Below are positions 10,601 through 18,038 of a stretch of DNA of 64,000 nt, one piece after another (position 1 is the stretch's first letter; the number at the start of each line of letters is the position of its first letter). The translations under genes and the position numbers were made by a program. The notes beneath the pieces were generated by a model. The model was not told the origin of the DNA, searched no databases, and saw only the letters and a list, made by a program, of their open reading frames with translations. This DNA is from Saccharothrix algeriensis (GTDB lineage: Bacteria; Actinomycetota; Actinomycetes; Mycobacteriales; Pseudonocardiaceae). The stretch covers positions 6,234,001 through 6,298,000 of the forward strand of contig NZ_JAFBCL010000001.1 in the NCBI RefSeq assembly GCF_016907655.1, written 5' to 3'.

Positions 10601-13048
10601 GCCGGACCTCCAACCGCCGCCGGACCGCCGAGCACCGCCGAACCGCAGCGGCCACCGCGCGAGCCCGTCTTCGACCGCGCGCAGCTGGAGCAGCACGCCG
10701 CCGGCCGGGTCGCCGAGCTGTTCGGCCCGCGGTTCGCCGCCCAGCGCGGTTTCCGCCGGCAGACCCGCCTGCCCAGGCCGCCGGTGCTGCTGGTCGACCG
10801 CGTGGTGGCGCTCGACGCCGAGCCCGCCTCGCTGGCCGGCGGCACGATCCGGACCGAGACCGACCTGCGCGCCGACGACTGGTACGTCGACCCGACCGGC
10901 CGGGTGGCGCCCGCGCTGCTGCCGGAACTGGGGCAGGGCAACATCTTCCTGCTGAGCCTGCTCGGGGTGGACCTGCGCGTCGGCGGGGAGCGGGTCTACC
11001 GCGCGCTGGGCTGCGAGCTGACCTACCACGGCAGCCCGCCCGCGGTCGGCGAGACGGTCGAGTTCGAGATCTCGGTCGAGTCCTTCGCCGAGCACGACGG
11101 GCTGCTGGTGGCCGCCTTCCGCGCGGACTGCCGGGTGGCCGGGCAGCCGCGGCTGACCGTGCGCGCCGCGCGCGCCGGGTTCTTCACCGAGGCCGACCTG
11201 GCCGGCGGCGACGGGGTGGCGTGGCGGCCCGCCGGCGAGCGCCCGCCGACCGGGCCGCTCGACCCGCCGGTGCGCCGCGCCGCGCGGTCCGCGTTCGGGC
11301 CGGAGGAGGTCCGGGCGCTGGCCGAGGGCAGGCCCGCCGACTGCTTCGGCCCCGACTGGCGGCCCGCGCGGGCGCACCTGCGCACCCCGCGCATCGCGGG
11401 CGGCGAGCTGCTCGCGCTGGACGAGGTGCCCCGGCTGGAGTTCGGCGGCGGGCCGTGGGGCCGGGGCTACCTGCGCGCCGAGACCGCCCTGACCGGCGAC
11501 GAGTGGTTCTTCGCCGGCCACTTCGAGGGCGACCCGTGCATGCCGGGGTCGCTGATGCTGCAGGGGTGCGCGCAGGCCGCGACCTTCTACCTGGCGGCCA
11601 CCGGGTGCACGGTGGAGCGGGACGGGTGGCGCTTCGAGCCGGTGCCCGACCGCCCGGTCCGGATCACCTGCCGCACCCAGGTGACCCCGCGCAACCGCCG
11701 CGTCACCTACGAGGTGTTCGTCCGGGAGCTGTCCCTGGGCGAGCGCCCGACGCTGGTCGCCGACGTGCTGTGCTCGGTGGACGGGGTCGGCGCGCTGCAC
11801 GCGCGGGGCCTGGCCCTGCGGCTGGCGCCGGACTGGCCGCTGGCCCAGTGGCGGTCGGGGCGGGCGGTGCCGCGAGGCGCCGCGCCGGCCGGGCCGCCCG
11901 CCGCGCTGGGCGGTCTGCGCGGCCACCGGGAGGACCGGCCGGTGGCCGAGGTCGACGGCTTCCGGCTGGACTACCCCGCGCTGCTGGCCTGCGCGTGGGG
12001 TCGGCCGAGCGAGGCGTTCGGGCCGGTCGCCGCCGCGCTGGACGACGCGGACCGCGTCGCGCCGCGCTGCCCCGGCCCGCCCTACCACTTCATGAGCAGG
12101 ATCGCCGCGGTCACCGGGTCGGCGGGCGGTCCGCGCCCCGGCGCCGTCGTGGAGGCGGAGTACGACGTCCCCGAGCGGGCGTGGTTCTTCGACGAGGGCG
12201 ACGACGCCGCGGTGCTGCCGTTCGCCGCGATGCTGGAGGCCGTGCTGCAGCCGTGCGGCTGGCTGGCCGCGCACGTCGGCGGGTTCGACCCGGTGCGCCG
12301 GTTCCGCAACCTCGACGGCACCGCGACGGTGTGGGCGCAGGTGCGCCCGGGCGCGGGCGTGCTGCGCACCCGGGCCGAGCTGACCTCGCTGTCCACCAGC
12401 GGCGGCACGACGATCGAGCGGTTCGAGGTCACCTGCCGGCTGGCCGGCGCGCCGGTGCTGACCATGTCCACGGTCTTCGGCTTCTTCCCGCCGGACGCCT
12501 TCGCCACCCAGGCCGGCCTGCCGGTCACGGCGGACGAGCGGGCCGCGCTCGCCGAACCCTCGGCGTGGCGGCGGGAACTGCGCGCGCCGGGCAGCCCGCG
12601 GTTGGCCGTCGACCTGCTGCTGGGACTGGACCGGATCACCGGCTACTGGCCGGCCGGCGGGCCGGCGGGCCTGGGCCGGGTGCGCGGCGAGAAGCGCGTC
12701 GACGCCGGCGAGTGGTACTTCCGGGCGCACTTCTTCCAGGACCCGGTGCAGCCCGGTTCGCTCGGGCTGGAGGCGATGGTCCAGCTCCTGCGGTGGTACG
12801 CGGTCGAGCGGGGGCTGACCGCCGGGGTGGCGCGGCCCCGGTTCGAGCCGGTGGCGCTGGGCCGCCCGCTGGGGTGGAGCTACCGCGGCCAGGTGCTGCC
12901 CACCGACGAGCTGGTGACCGTGGAGGCCGACGTGCTGGAGGTCGCCCGCGACGAGCGCGGCGTCCTGGTCGTCGCGCGGGCGCGGCTCTGGGTCGACGGC
13001 AGGTGCACCTACCGGGCCACGCCCGCCGTCCGCATCGTCGCGGGTTGA
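7667..13048 (+). CDS. PKS/FAS-like protein: degenerate KS remnant-AT-DH-DH (PfaB/PfaC-like)
   Basis: Start GTG 7667, with GGGGGAGG upstream, overlaps the previous gene by 22 bp, suggesting translational coupling; 1793 residues. N-terminal 350 residues retain only scraps of a ketosynthase: the opening strand (EPVAVVAVAVAAGGGTTRDLWRAL cut short here) and a VVVLKRPADARRDGD segment; the Cys active site and the HGTGT and GH motifs are absent. An AT follows (about 395-710; VAFVFGNGAAAYQGMG, Ser490 in GYSSGE, FVEHGPRG). Two hexapeptide-repeat linkers follow. The C-terminal half holds four hot-dog folds, that is two FabA-like DH pairs as in PfaC; catalytic His1285 (AGHFEGDPCMPG) and His1688 (RAHFFQDPVQPG) are present. 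It thus joins PfaB-like acyltransferase and PfaC-like dehydratase/isomerase functions and should supply double bonds in the growing chain (inference). Confidence 0.88.
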   Translation: MARHEPVAVVAVAVAAGGGTTRDLWRALFDGVAWRGRGEPAAPAETGSAETGSEEVGSAEVGSGGAGSGEVAPAEAGPGAAAPVEVALEEVVRTTRLPVRGTVVAGAVDRVAAPLARLGHPAAVLPAVPGLSAPNGRNGAAAAGSSALNGRDGAGAADPDAPGAVASGSSAPNGHNGAVAPPPPSALDAAARAVAGGAADAAVVAEVLPAGPDAPGTAVVVVLKRPADARRDGDVVAALLGGVDGPVDLVVGAGGGRDPHRFDPAACAGVVAADLFAVACAVLAVRHRAVPRPDAPARAWPGDWTAEVATAAGPVRLRTADAVPWVAGAPVALRVYSGADRAGVAAALAAGRSSDRGPARLVVWSTDGRPLREVERDAGRWLAGTAPRPRTAVYRDGPLAGEVAFVFGNGAAAYQGMGAELLTAFPGLVSGVDRAFGLVRDVLGPGAGADGDPLPPALRQIWGAGTLAGLHRAVTAGVLGIRPDAVLGYSSGEMVAMAVMGVWRRPGEVIRQVRESWLYTEGVVGRFEALREAWRRAGVPGRDWACHLVHASPERVRQALAGERAAHLMLVNAPESCVVGGDASACARVVERLGAERAWEIDYPVVAHVPELAGVRERFHALYDQPTVEVGGTRFYSCATTGWYEPTSENVADALTTQLIGTADFAATVERAWHDGVRVFVEHGPRGVCSRWVDQVLADREHLAVALDVPGRGGVRHLVGAVAELLAAGVRVDVAALLDHLTPTPARPPAGEPGPAGDPTPAIAHHTQVADHPQAAHNTPAAHHMSVAHHTPVSHNMPVAHHTPIAHHPPVPHNMPVAHHTPAAHHIPAAHHTPAAHHPRVAHHAQVARLHQEFVEREGAVHRRFLDLRARFDAVLRTGGGAVAPPAGADSRSAAARPAVAEPPSAEDFPLAAEPPPAASPPTPVPPPVSAGPPTSAGPPTSAGPPTSAGPPTSAEPPAPAGPPTSAEPPAPAGPPTAAGPPTAAGPPSTAEPQRPPREPVFDRAQLEQHAAGRVAELFGPRFAAQRGFRRQTRLPRPPVLLVDRVVALDAEPASLAGGTIRTETDLRADDWYVDPTGRVAPALLPELGQGNIFLLSLLGVDLRVGGERVYRALGCELTYHGSPPAVGETVEFEISVESFAEHDGLLVAAFRADCRVAGQPRLTVRAARAGFFTEADLAGGDGVAWRPAGERPPTGPLDPPVRRAARSAFGPEEVRALAEGRPADCFGPDWRPARAHLRTPRIAGGELLALDEVPRLEFGGGPWGRGYLRAETALTGDEWFFAGHFEGDPCMPGSLMLQGCAQAATFYLAATGCTVERDGWRFEPVPDRPVRITCRTQVTPRNRRVTYEVFVRELSLGERPTLVADVLCSVDGVGALHARGLALRLAPDWPLAQWRSGRAVPRGAAPAGPPAALGGLRGHREDRPVAEVDGFRLDYPALLACAWGRPSEAFGPVAAALDDADRVAPRCPGPPYHFMSRIAAVTGSAGGPRPGAVVEAEYDVPERAWFFDEGDDAAVLPFAAMLEAVLQPCGWLAAHVGGFDPVRRFRNLDGTATVWAQVRPGAGVLRTRAELTSLSTSGGTTIERFEVTCRLAGAPVLTMSTVFGFFPPDAFATQAGLPVTADERAALAEPSAWRRELRAPGSPRLAVDLLLGLDRITGYWPAGGPAGLGRVRGEKRVDAGEWYFRAHFFQDPVQPGSLGLEAMVQLLRWYAVERGLTAGVARPRFEPVALGRPLGWSYRGQVLPTDELVTVEADVLEVARDERGVLVVARARLWVDGRCTYRATPAVRIVAG
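9956..10207 (+). repeat. His-rich hexapeptide repeat, 14 x 18 bp
   Basis: Fourteen imperfect 18-bp units encode hexapeptides such as AHHTPV, AHHMSV and SHNMPV, giving a histidine-dense linker between the AT and the first DH pair of the PfaB/C-like protein. The linker has more than 20 His in 84 residues, unusual for PKS linkers. Metal binding is possible but only a guess. Confidence 0.85.
10454..10645 (+). repeat. SAGPPT hexapeptide repeat, about 10 x 18 bp
   Basis: A second, unrelated run of 18-bp units (SAGPPT, SAEPPA, PAGPPT, AAGPPT) lies a short helical segment downstream of the His-rich array in the same protein. The first four units are nearly identical in DNA sequence, indicating recent expansion by slippage. 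Confidence 0.85.
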
Positions 13049-13245
13049 GCGCCGGACGGGGCGCCGGAGCCGAACGGGACGCCGCCGGGGCGCGACCGCG
13101 CTTCTCTTCGCCCTCTCGGGTGGTAATTCCCCCCGGGTCGCCCCGGATGGAGCCGAAATCGCTCTACCCAGGGTGACCGGGCCGCGTTCGGCGGTATCTC
13201 CGGCCGGATCTGTTTCGCCCCCCGGAACAGCCTGAATGGCCGCTA

Positions 13246-13273
13246 TTGGTTCGGTGTACTCATTCGGTAGGTT
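13246..13273 (+). promoter_or_regulatory. possible promoter of LuxR-type gene
   Basis: TTGGTT (13246-13251) and TAGGTT (13268-13273) are separated by 16 bp in the less GC-rich part of the 325-bp gap after the second PKS gene. They would give a leader of about 95 nt before the LuxR-type start. Nothing else recognisable is in the gap 13049-13373. Pattern match by eye only. Confidence 0.3.
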
Positions 13274-13373
13274 CTGTTGCGCCGACAAATAGCGCGGCTT
13301 TTGTCGCGGGTGTCGCGGAGGTGTCCGCATGTGTCCACAGGAACGCATTCCCGGTGTCGAAGGAGAGCCCACC

Positions 13374-13685
13374 GTGCTGGACCTCATCCGCTTGGCCCGC
13401 ACCCACCAGGGCATCGCGCAGGCGCTGCTCGCGCACGCCGAGCGGATCGGCAGCCGCACCCCGGTGGCGGCGTCGGCCGCGCCGGACGGCCTGGCCGGGT
13501 GGAACCTCACCGGCCGGGAGCGGCGCGTCGCCGAACTGCTGGTGGAAGGGCTGTCCAATCGCCGGATAGCGCGGAAAATGGAAATCTCCGAGCGCACCGT
13601 GAAGAACCACCTGCACTCGATCTTCTACAAGCTCGGCGTCGGGGACCGCACCCAGGCGGTCATCAAGCTGATGCGCAAGGCGTGA
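13374..13685 (+). CDS. single-domain LuxR-family DNA-binding regulator
   Basis: GTG 13374 is preferred over ATG 13329 because AAGGAG lies 8 bases before it; the product is 103 residues. The C-terminal 60 residues are a LuxR/GerE helix-turn-helix (LTGRERRVAELLVEGLSNRR, then SERTVKNHLHSI as recognition helix). The N-terminal 40 residues form one predicted helix and contain no receiver, PAS or autoinducer domain. Such free-standing HTH proteins often sit in actinomycete biosynthetic clusters as local activators. Position directly after the PKS operon suggests that role (inference). A second protein of this kind is encoded at 18039-18572; their HTH domains are similar but clearly divergent. Confidence 0.88.
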   Translation: MLDLIRLARTHQGIAQALLAHAERIGSRTPVAASAAPDGLAGWNLTGRERRVAELLVEGLSNRRIARKMEISERTVKNHLHSIFYKLGVGDRTQAVIKLMRKA

Positions 13686-13750
13686 GCGGCCCGGCTCCCG
13701 CGACCCGCGACCGCGCTCCACCGCCCCGCCCCGGAACCGCTCCCACCGCC

Positions 13751-13779
13751 CGCCGCCGTCACCTGCCGGTGCGGCGGCG
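13751..13779. terminator. hairpin between convergent genes
   Basis: CGCCGCCG and CGGCGGCG pair with an inner CACC/GGTG stem, one bulged T and a 4-base loop. It overlaps the stop codon of the UbiB-type gene on the minus strand and lies 66 bp past the LuxR-type gene on the plus strand. There is no T tract, as is common in actinomycetes. Confidence 0.5.
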
Positions 13780-15258
13780 TCCCGCGCGCCACAGCAGCGC
13801 CCCGCCGGTCGCCGTCACCATCCCGTAGAACAGCTTGGTCGCGGTCGGGTTGGTCGCCTGCGGCTTGCGGGAGTCGACCGGGATCTGCAGGTCCCGGTTG
13901 GACAGGTCCCGCAGGATGCCGCGCGCCTGGTTGTAGCTGCCGTCGGCGGTCAGCAGCAGCTCCACCACGCCGCGGGCCAGGTGGGACTCCGTCAGCGTCT
14001 CGCAGGCGAGGTCGACCACGATGTCGGCCAGCTCGGCGCGCAGGACCTCGGCCGCGGACAGCTCGGGCGCCAGGCAGCGGATCGAGCCCTCCATGTTCGC
14101 GAACGACTTGCCCAGCATGGGCACCACCGGGCTGATCTTGATGCCCCGCTTGGTGGAGTGGCCCAGCACGGTGGTCAGGGTGATGCCGAAGTTCAGCTCC
14201 TCCAGCGACGCGGTCGCCGCCTTCGGCACCAGCGCCGACACGTCGCCGACGAAGCCGCTGATGTCGGCCCACTGCGTCGGCTTGCCCATCTCGATCCAAG
14301 CCTTGGCGGCGCCGTCGCCGTCGTTCTCCACGATGTTGATCAGGGTGAGCGCCAGCTTGAGGCTCATCGGGCGGTCCAGCCGGCACACCATGCCCCAGTC
14401 GATCAGGAACGCGCCCCGGCCCGGCTCGACGAAGACGTTGCCCGGGTGCGGGTCGGCGTGGAACATCCGGTCGGTGAAGTAGCTGCGGTACATGTAGGCG
14501 AGCAGGTCGTGCGCGATGGCCAGCCGCTCGTCGGCGGGGAACGAGCGCTGCGCGACCTCGCGGATGGACCGGCCCGCCGCCAGGCCCTGCACCAGCACGC
14601 GGGGCGTCGCCAGCAGCACCTCCGGCACGGTGAGGTGGTCGAACCCCGCGGCCTGCGCGCGCCCCCGCTCCATGTTGCGCGCCTCGACGGTGAAGTCCAG
14701 CTCGCCGCCGATCGCCTCGAAGACCAGGTCGAGCATCGCGTGCACGTCGACCACGGCGTTGAACCTCGGCCGCGTGGTGACCAGCAGCCGGGCGGCCCGG
14801 CGCAGCAGCGCCATGTCGGTGGCGACCACGCCCCGGATGCCGGGGCGCTGCACCTTCAGCGCCGCGCGGCGGCCGTCGGCCAGCCGCACCCGGTAGACCT
14901 GGGCCAGCGAGGCCGAGCCGAGCGGGTGCTCGACGTCGACGTGGCGGAACAGCCGCCGCCAGTCGGCGCCCAGCTCCTCGGCCAGGACGGGCTCGAAGTC
15001 CCGGAAGGGCGCCGCCGGCACCCGGTCGTGCAGCCTGCCCAGCTCCTCGATGGTCTCCGCGGAGACGAAGTCGGGCCGGGTGGACAGGATCTGCCCGACC
15101 TTGATGTAGAGCGGGCCGAGCCGCTCGAAAGCCTCCCGGACGGCCCGCGCGCGCCGCCTGCGCCGCTGGTCGAGGTCGCCGCCCGCGCCGGGCGCGACCT
15201 CGCGGGCGATCAGCCGCCCCAGCGTCTCGGCGATCAGCCGGACCCGCCCGTCAGCCAC
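13759..15258 (-). CDS. UbiB/ABC1 (AarF) family atypical kinase
   Basis: 499 residues from a GTG start that overlaps the stop of the upstream gene (GTGGCTGA), implying coupled translation. Family marks: the KxGQ motif (YIKVGQ, 51-56) with LSTRPD, the Ala-rich nucleotide loop LGSASLAQVY, the Lys in LKVQRPG, FHADPHPGNVFV and the metal site LIDWG in place of DFG. A hydrophobic C-terminal segment (LFYGMVTATGGALLW) is probably a membrane anchor. UbiB-like proteins act as ATPases in isoprenoid-lipid and quinone metabolism at the membrane (family knowledge). Here the gene closes an operon with phasin-like and PhaR-like genes and faces a WS/DGAT gene, which suggests lipid-droplet or membrane-lipid handling (inference). 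Confidence 0.92.
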   Translation of the reverse strand: MADGRVRLIAETLGRLIAREVAPGAGGDLDQRRRRRARAVREAFERLGPLYIKVGQILSTRPDFVSAETIEELGRLHDRVPAAPFRDFEPVLAEELGADWRRLFRHVDVEHPLGSASLAQVYRVRLADGRRAALKVQRPGIRGVVATDMALLRRAARLLVTTRPRFNAVVDVHAMLDLVFEAIGGELDFTVEARNMERGRAQAAGFDHLTVPEVLLATPRVLVQGLAAGRSIREVAQRSFPADERLAIAHDLLAYMYRSYFTDRMFHADPHPGNVFVEPGRGAFLIDWGMVCRLDRPMSLKLALTLINIVENDGDGAAKAWIEMGKPTQWADISGFVGDVSALVPKAATASLEELNFGITLTTVLGHSTKRGIKISPVVPMLGKSFANMEGSIRCLAPELSAAEVLRAELADIVVDLACETLTESHLARGVVELLLTADGSYNQARGILRDLSNRDLQIPVDSRKPQATNPTATKLFYGMVTATGGALLWRAGRRRTGR

Positions 15259-15571
15259 GGCGGCGCCCCGGGTCGGCCGGCGGTCGCGGCGCCAGGCCCA
15301 GCAGCGACAGCGGGTCGACCGGGCCCCCGTGCCCGGTCAGCGGCCCGGACAGGGCCGGGCCGAGCACCTCGGCGAGCACCTCCACCGTGCAGTCGGCCCC
15401 GGTGCTGCGCCGGTGGGCCCGGAAGCGGCGGCCCGCCCGCAGGTCGTCCAGCAGCTCCCCGGCGTCGACCACGCGCTGGTCGTCGACGTCGAAGAGGCTG
15501 CCGTCCCGTTCCCGCAGCAGCACCCGCCGCCCCCGCGCCCGGTCGCCCGAGGGCGGTCGTCCCGCGGTCAT
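15251..15571 (-). CDS. PhaR-like PHA-synthesis regulator DNA-binding domain protein
   Basis: 106 residues. The stretch from VLLRERDGSLFDVDDQRVVD through DLRAGRRFRAHRRSTGADCTV follows the PHB/PHA accumulation regulator N-terminal domain, whose consensus runs from a YxNRRLYDT-like strand to a DAKTGEDxT strand. The canonical Asn-Arg-Arg is not conserved, so DNA or granule binding is uncertain. It lacks the C-terminal half of proteobacterial PhaR. It lies 40 bp downstream of a phasin-like gene and overlaps the UbiB-type gene by 8 bp, so the three are probably one transcript. No PHA synthase is visible, so the proteins may act on triacylglycerol or wax inclusions instead (inference). ATG 15571 has only a weak upstream G-rich site. 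Confidence 0.6.
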   Translation of the reverse strand: MTAGRPPSGDRARGRRVLLRERDGSLFDVDDQRVVDAGELLDDLRAGRRFRAHRRSTGADCTVEVLAEVLGPALSGPLTGHGGPVDPLSLLGLAPRPPADPGRRRG

Positions 15572-15611
15572 GCCCCGTCCCGGGCGGTCGCGCGGAACGG
15601 CCGCCGGCGGG

Positions 15612-15932
15612 TCACGAACCCTTCTTCTGCGCGCCCTGGGACTGGCCCTGCGACGACGAGCCGGACTGGGCGCCGGCCAGCTGCCCGAGCCGCTCGGCCA
15701 GCTCGTCCAACTCCTCCCGCAGCGACGCGATGTCCTCGGCGGTGTCGGAGTCGTCGTCGCCGCGGAACGCGCGGCGGGCCGTGCTGCGCAGGTCGTGGTC
15801 GACCTCGTGGCCGCGGTCGAGCACGTCGTCGAGGTAGTCCTTGGTGTCGTCGACGATGTTGCCCAGGTATCCGATGATGCCGGTGCGCTTGCGCGACCCC
15901 CGGCTCGTGCTCGTGCGCCTGCTCGTGGTCAT
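15612..15932 (-). CDS. small phasin-like / coiled-coil protein
   Basis: 106 residues from ATG 15932, with GAGGAG about 8 bases upstream. Layout: a basic Ser/Arg/Thr N-terminus, a short apolar segment (IIGYLGNIVDDTKDYLDDVL), an acidic heptad-like helix (EDIASLREELDELAERLGQL) and a Ser/Gln/Gly-rich tail. This is typical of small actinobacterial proteins annotated as PHA granule-associated or phasin-related, but the similarity is structural rather than motif-based. It is the first gene of the minus-strand operon that continues with the PhaR-like and UbiB-like genes. Divergent from the WS/DGAT gene across a 553-bp gap. An inclusion-surface role is an inference; the alternative is a generic coiled-coil scaffold. 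Confidence 0.6.
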   Translation of the reverse strand: MTTSRRTSTSRGSRKRTGIIGYLGNIVDDTKDYLDDVLDRGHEVDHDLRSTARRAFRGDDDSDTAEDIASLREELDELAERLGQLAGAQSGSSSQGQSQGAQKKGS

Positions 15933-16485
15933 CCTCGATCTCCTCGGCTGGTCGGTGTCCGTCGGCGGAACGCGTCCGCGGTGGTCCTCGGACGCTCACC
16001 GCCCGGTGAGCGCGGGAAACGCGGAAATAGCGTGAGAACAGGACCACTCGGGTGTTCCCGCGGCCGGTCGAAGGCGTTCCGGTCCTGACCGGTCCAGTAT
16101 GGGCCGGGCGCACCGGGGAGAGAATGGGACCTTCGCACTAGGGCGCAGGGGCCGTTCCGGGAATGGCCTTCCGGAACCGGTCGGCGCCGGCCGGGCACCC
16201 TAACATTGTCCGTCCCGCGCAGGTCGGCCCAATGGTACCGGGTGCTTTTATCCTACTCGACGGGGTGTTACGGGGCAGCCATTCGGGGAATGCCTCCGAA
16301 CACCCCAACGGCGGTTTACTGGCCGGCTCCCGCTGTTTGTGATGGAAGGAGGGGCCGAGGTTGGCTCCGGTAAGTCGAATATCTGCGAACGCGGTGCCCC
16401 GGGTGTGGCCGCCGGTTTCCCCGGCCGGCTCCGGGGGCCGCTCCACCCCTGGGCGCGACGACGAGGGAAGCGAGGTAACCGAGGT
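15933..16485. other. divergent intergenic region
   Basis: This 553-bp gap separates the phasin-like operon (minus) from the WS/DGAT gene (plus). It is clearly lower in GC than its surroundings between about 16130 and 16360 and so probably holds both promoters. A short palindromic TTCCGGAA is at about 16169. I find no convincing -35/-10 pair and no gene. Confidence 0.5.
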
Positions 16486-17982
16486 ATGGGCGTTGATCCG
16501 TTCCGGCATCTGACCGGGCTCCGGACGTGGGGCGCGGTGCGGGAGATGAACGCGGTGGAGACCATGTTCTGGCGGGGCGACACCAGTGCCGGCATGGGCG
16601 CCAACCTCATCGGGATGCTCTCGCTGGACCGATCGCCCGACTGGGACCGGCTGGTGGCCAAGCACCGGTGGGCCTGCCGGGTGGCGCCGCTGCTGCGCAG
16701 GCGGCCGGTCGAGCCGCCGCTGCGGGTCGGCCGACCGTTCTGGGTGGACGACCCGCACTTCGAGGTCGAGCGCCACCTGCGGCGGGTGCGGCTGCCGTCG
16801 CCGGGTTCGCACCGCCAGCTGCTCGACTTCGCCCAGGCGCTGTCGATGACGCCGTTCCCCGCCGGGTGGCCGCTGTGGGAGGCGGTGCTGGTCGAGGGCG
16901 TCAACGGGCACGGGGCGGCCTACCTGCTCAAGCTGCACCACTGCCTCACCGACGGCACGGGGGCCTCACAGCTGGTGTACCTGCTGACCGACGCGGAGGC
17001 CGACCCGCCGCACCCGGAGCTGCCGCCGCCGCTGCGGCCCGACCGCGCGCGGACCGGCCGCGTGCTGCTCTCGGCCGGGCGGCTGCTGCGGATGGCCGGC
17101 GGCGCGGTGGGCGCCGCCCGCGGGCTGCCGGCCGCGCGCGCCGCCCGCGCCGCGGCCCGGCACAACGGCGGGGCGCGCAGGCCGGTGCGGGCGCGGGACC
17201 TCCGCTCCCTCCCGCCGACCCTGCTGGCGCTCGCCCGCGCCACCGTGCTGCCGTCGATCCCGCCGTCGCCGCTGCTGGCCGGCCGCAGCGGCCGGGCCCG
17301 CTACGAGATGTTCGACGTGCCGTTCGAGGCGTTGAAGGCGGCCGGGAAAGCCGCCGGGGGCACCTTCAACGACGCCTACCTCGCCGCGCTGGCCGGCGGC
17401 TTCGACCGCTACCACCGGCGGTTCGGGACGCCGGTGGAGGCCGTCCCGGCCCTGCTGCCGATCAGCGTGCGCCGGCCGGGCTCGGTGGCCGGCGGCAACC
17501 ACCTCGCCAGCTCCCGGTTCGTCCTGCCCACCGGCGAGCAGACGCCCGCGCAGCGGGTGCGGCTGATCCACGACCGGGTGGCCGCGGTGCGCGGCGGGCC
17601 GACGCTGCACGCGCTGGCCCTGCTCTCCCGCCCCATCACGCCGCTGCCGCCGACCTGGGTCGCGCGCATCACGACGCAGCTGTTCCGCGGCAACGACCTC
17701 CTGGCGAGCAACTTCGCCGGCATCGGCCGGCGGATCCACCTGGCCGGGGCCAAGGTGACCGCCATCCAGCCCTACGCGCCGCTGCTGCGCGGCGCCGCCG
17801 CGATCGCCCTGGTGTCCTACCGGGACAAGGCGTGCCTGGGCATCACCCTCGACTCCGGGGCGGTCACCGAGCCCGACCTCTTCGTGGCCTGCCTGCGGGA
17901 GGGCTTCGACGAGGTGATCGCCCTGCCGGCCGCCGGCCGGGCGACCGCGGAACGGCAGCGCGCGGCGGCGCGCGACCAGTGA
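16486..17982 (+). CDS. WS/DGAT wax ester synthase / diacylglycerol acyltransferase
   Basis: ATG 16486 (MGVDPFRHL) has GAGG 10 bases upstream; upstream in-frame ATGs at 16339/16342 add non-conserved sequence, and MNAVETMFW at 16549 is the first family-like segment. 498 residues. The catalytic HHxxxDG motif is complete: His151, His152, Asp156, Gly157 in KLHHCLTDGTG. Further family blocks are PLWEAVLVEG, FNDAYLAALAGG and the C-terminal SNFAGIG and CLGITLDSGA regions. The enzyme transfers acyl-CoA to long-chain alcohols or diacylglycerol (family knowledge). It lies between the two synthase blocks, next to inclusion-type genes, so it could esterify the product or form storage lipid (inference). 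A LuxR-type gene follows after 56 bp, probably in the same transcript. Confidence 0.93.
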   Translation: MGVDPFRHLTGLRTWGAVREMNAVETMFWRGDTSAGMGANLIGMLSLDRSPDWDRLVAKHRWACRVAPLLRRRPVEPPLRVGRPFWVDDPHFEVERHLRRVRLPSPGSHRQLLDFAQALSMTPFPAGWPLWEAVLVEGVNGHGAAYLLKLHHCLTDGTGASQLVYLLTDAEADPPHPELPPPLRPDRARTGRVLLSAGRLLRMAGGAVGAARGLPAARAARAAARHNGGARRPVRARDLRSLPPTLLALARATVLPSIPPSPLLAGRSGRARYEMFDVPFEALKAAGKAAGGTFNDAYLAALAGGFDRYHRRFGTPVEAVPALLPISVRRPGSVAGGNHLASSRFVLPTGEQTPAQRVRLIHDRVAAVRGGPTLHALALLSRPITPLPPTWVARITTQLFRGNDLLASNFAGIGRRIHLAGAKVTAIQPYAPLLRGAAAIALVSYRDKACLGITLDSGAVTEPDLFVACLREGFDEVIALPAAGRATAERQRAAARDQ

Positions 17983-18038
17983 TCCCCGACCGCGGCGGGA
18001 ACCGCCCGGACACCACGAGAACCGAGGAGAAGACGACT

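Noticed and set aside
15251-15932. Polyhydroxyalkanoate synthesis operon
   Set aside because: Only phasin-like and PhaR-like proteins are present; no PhaC, PhaA or PhaB is encoded in the window.
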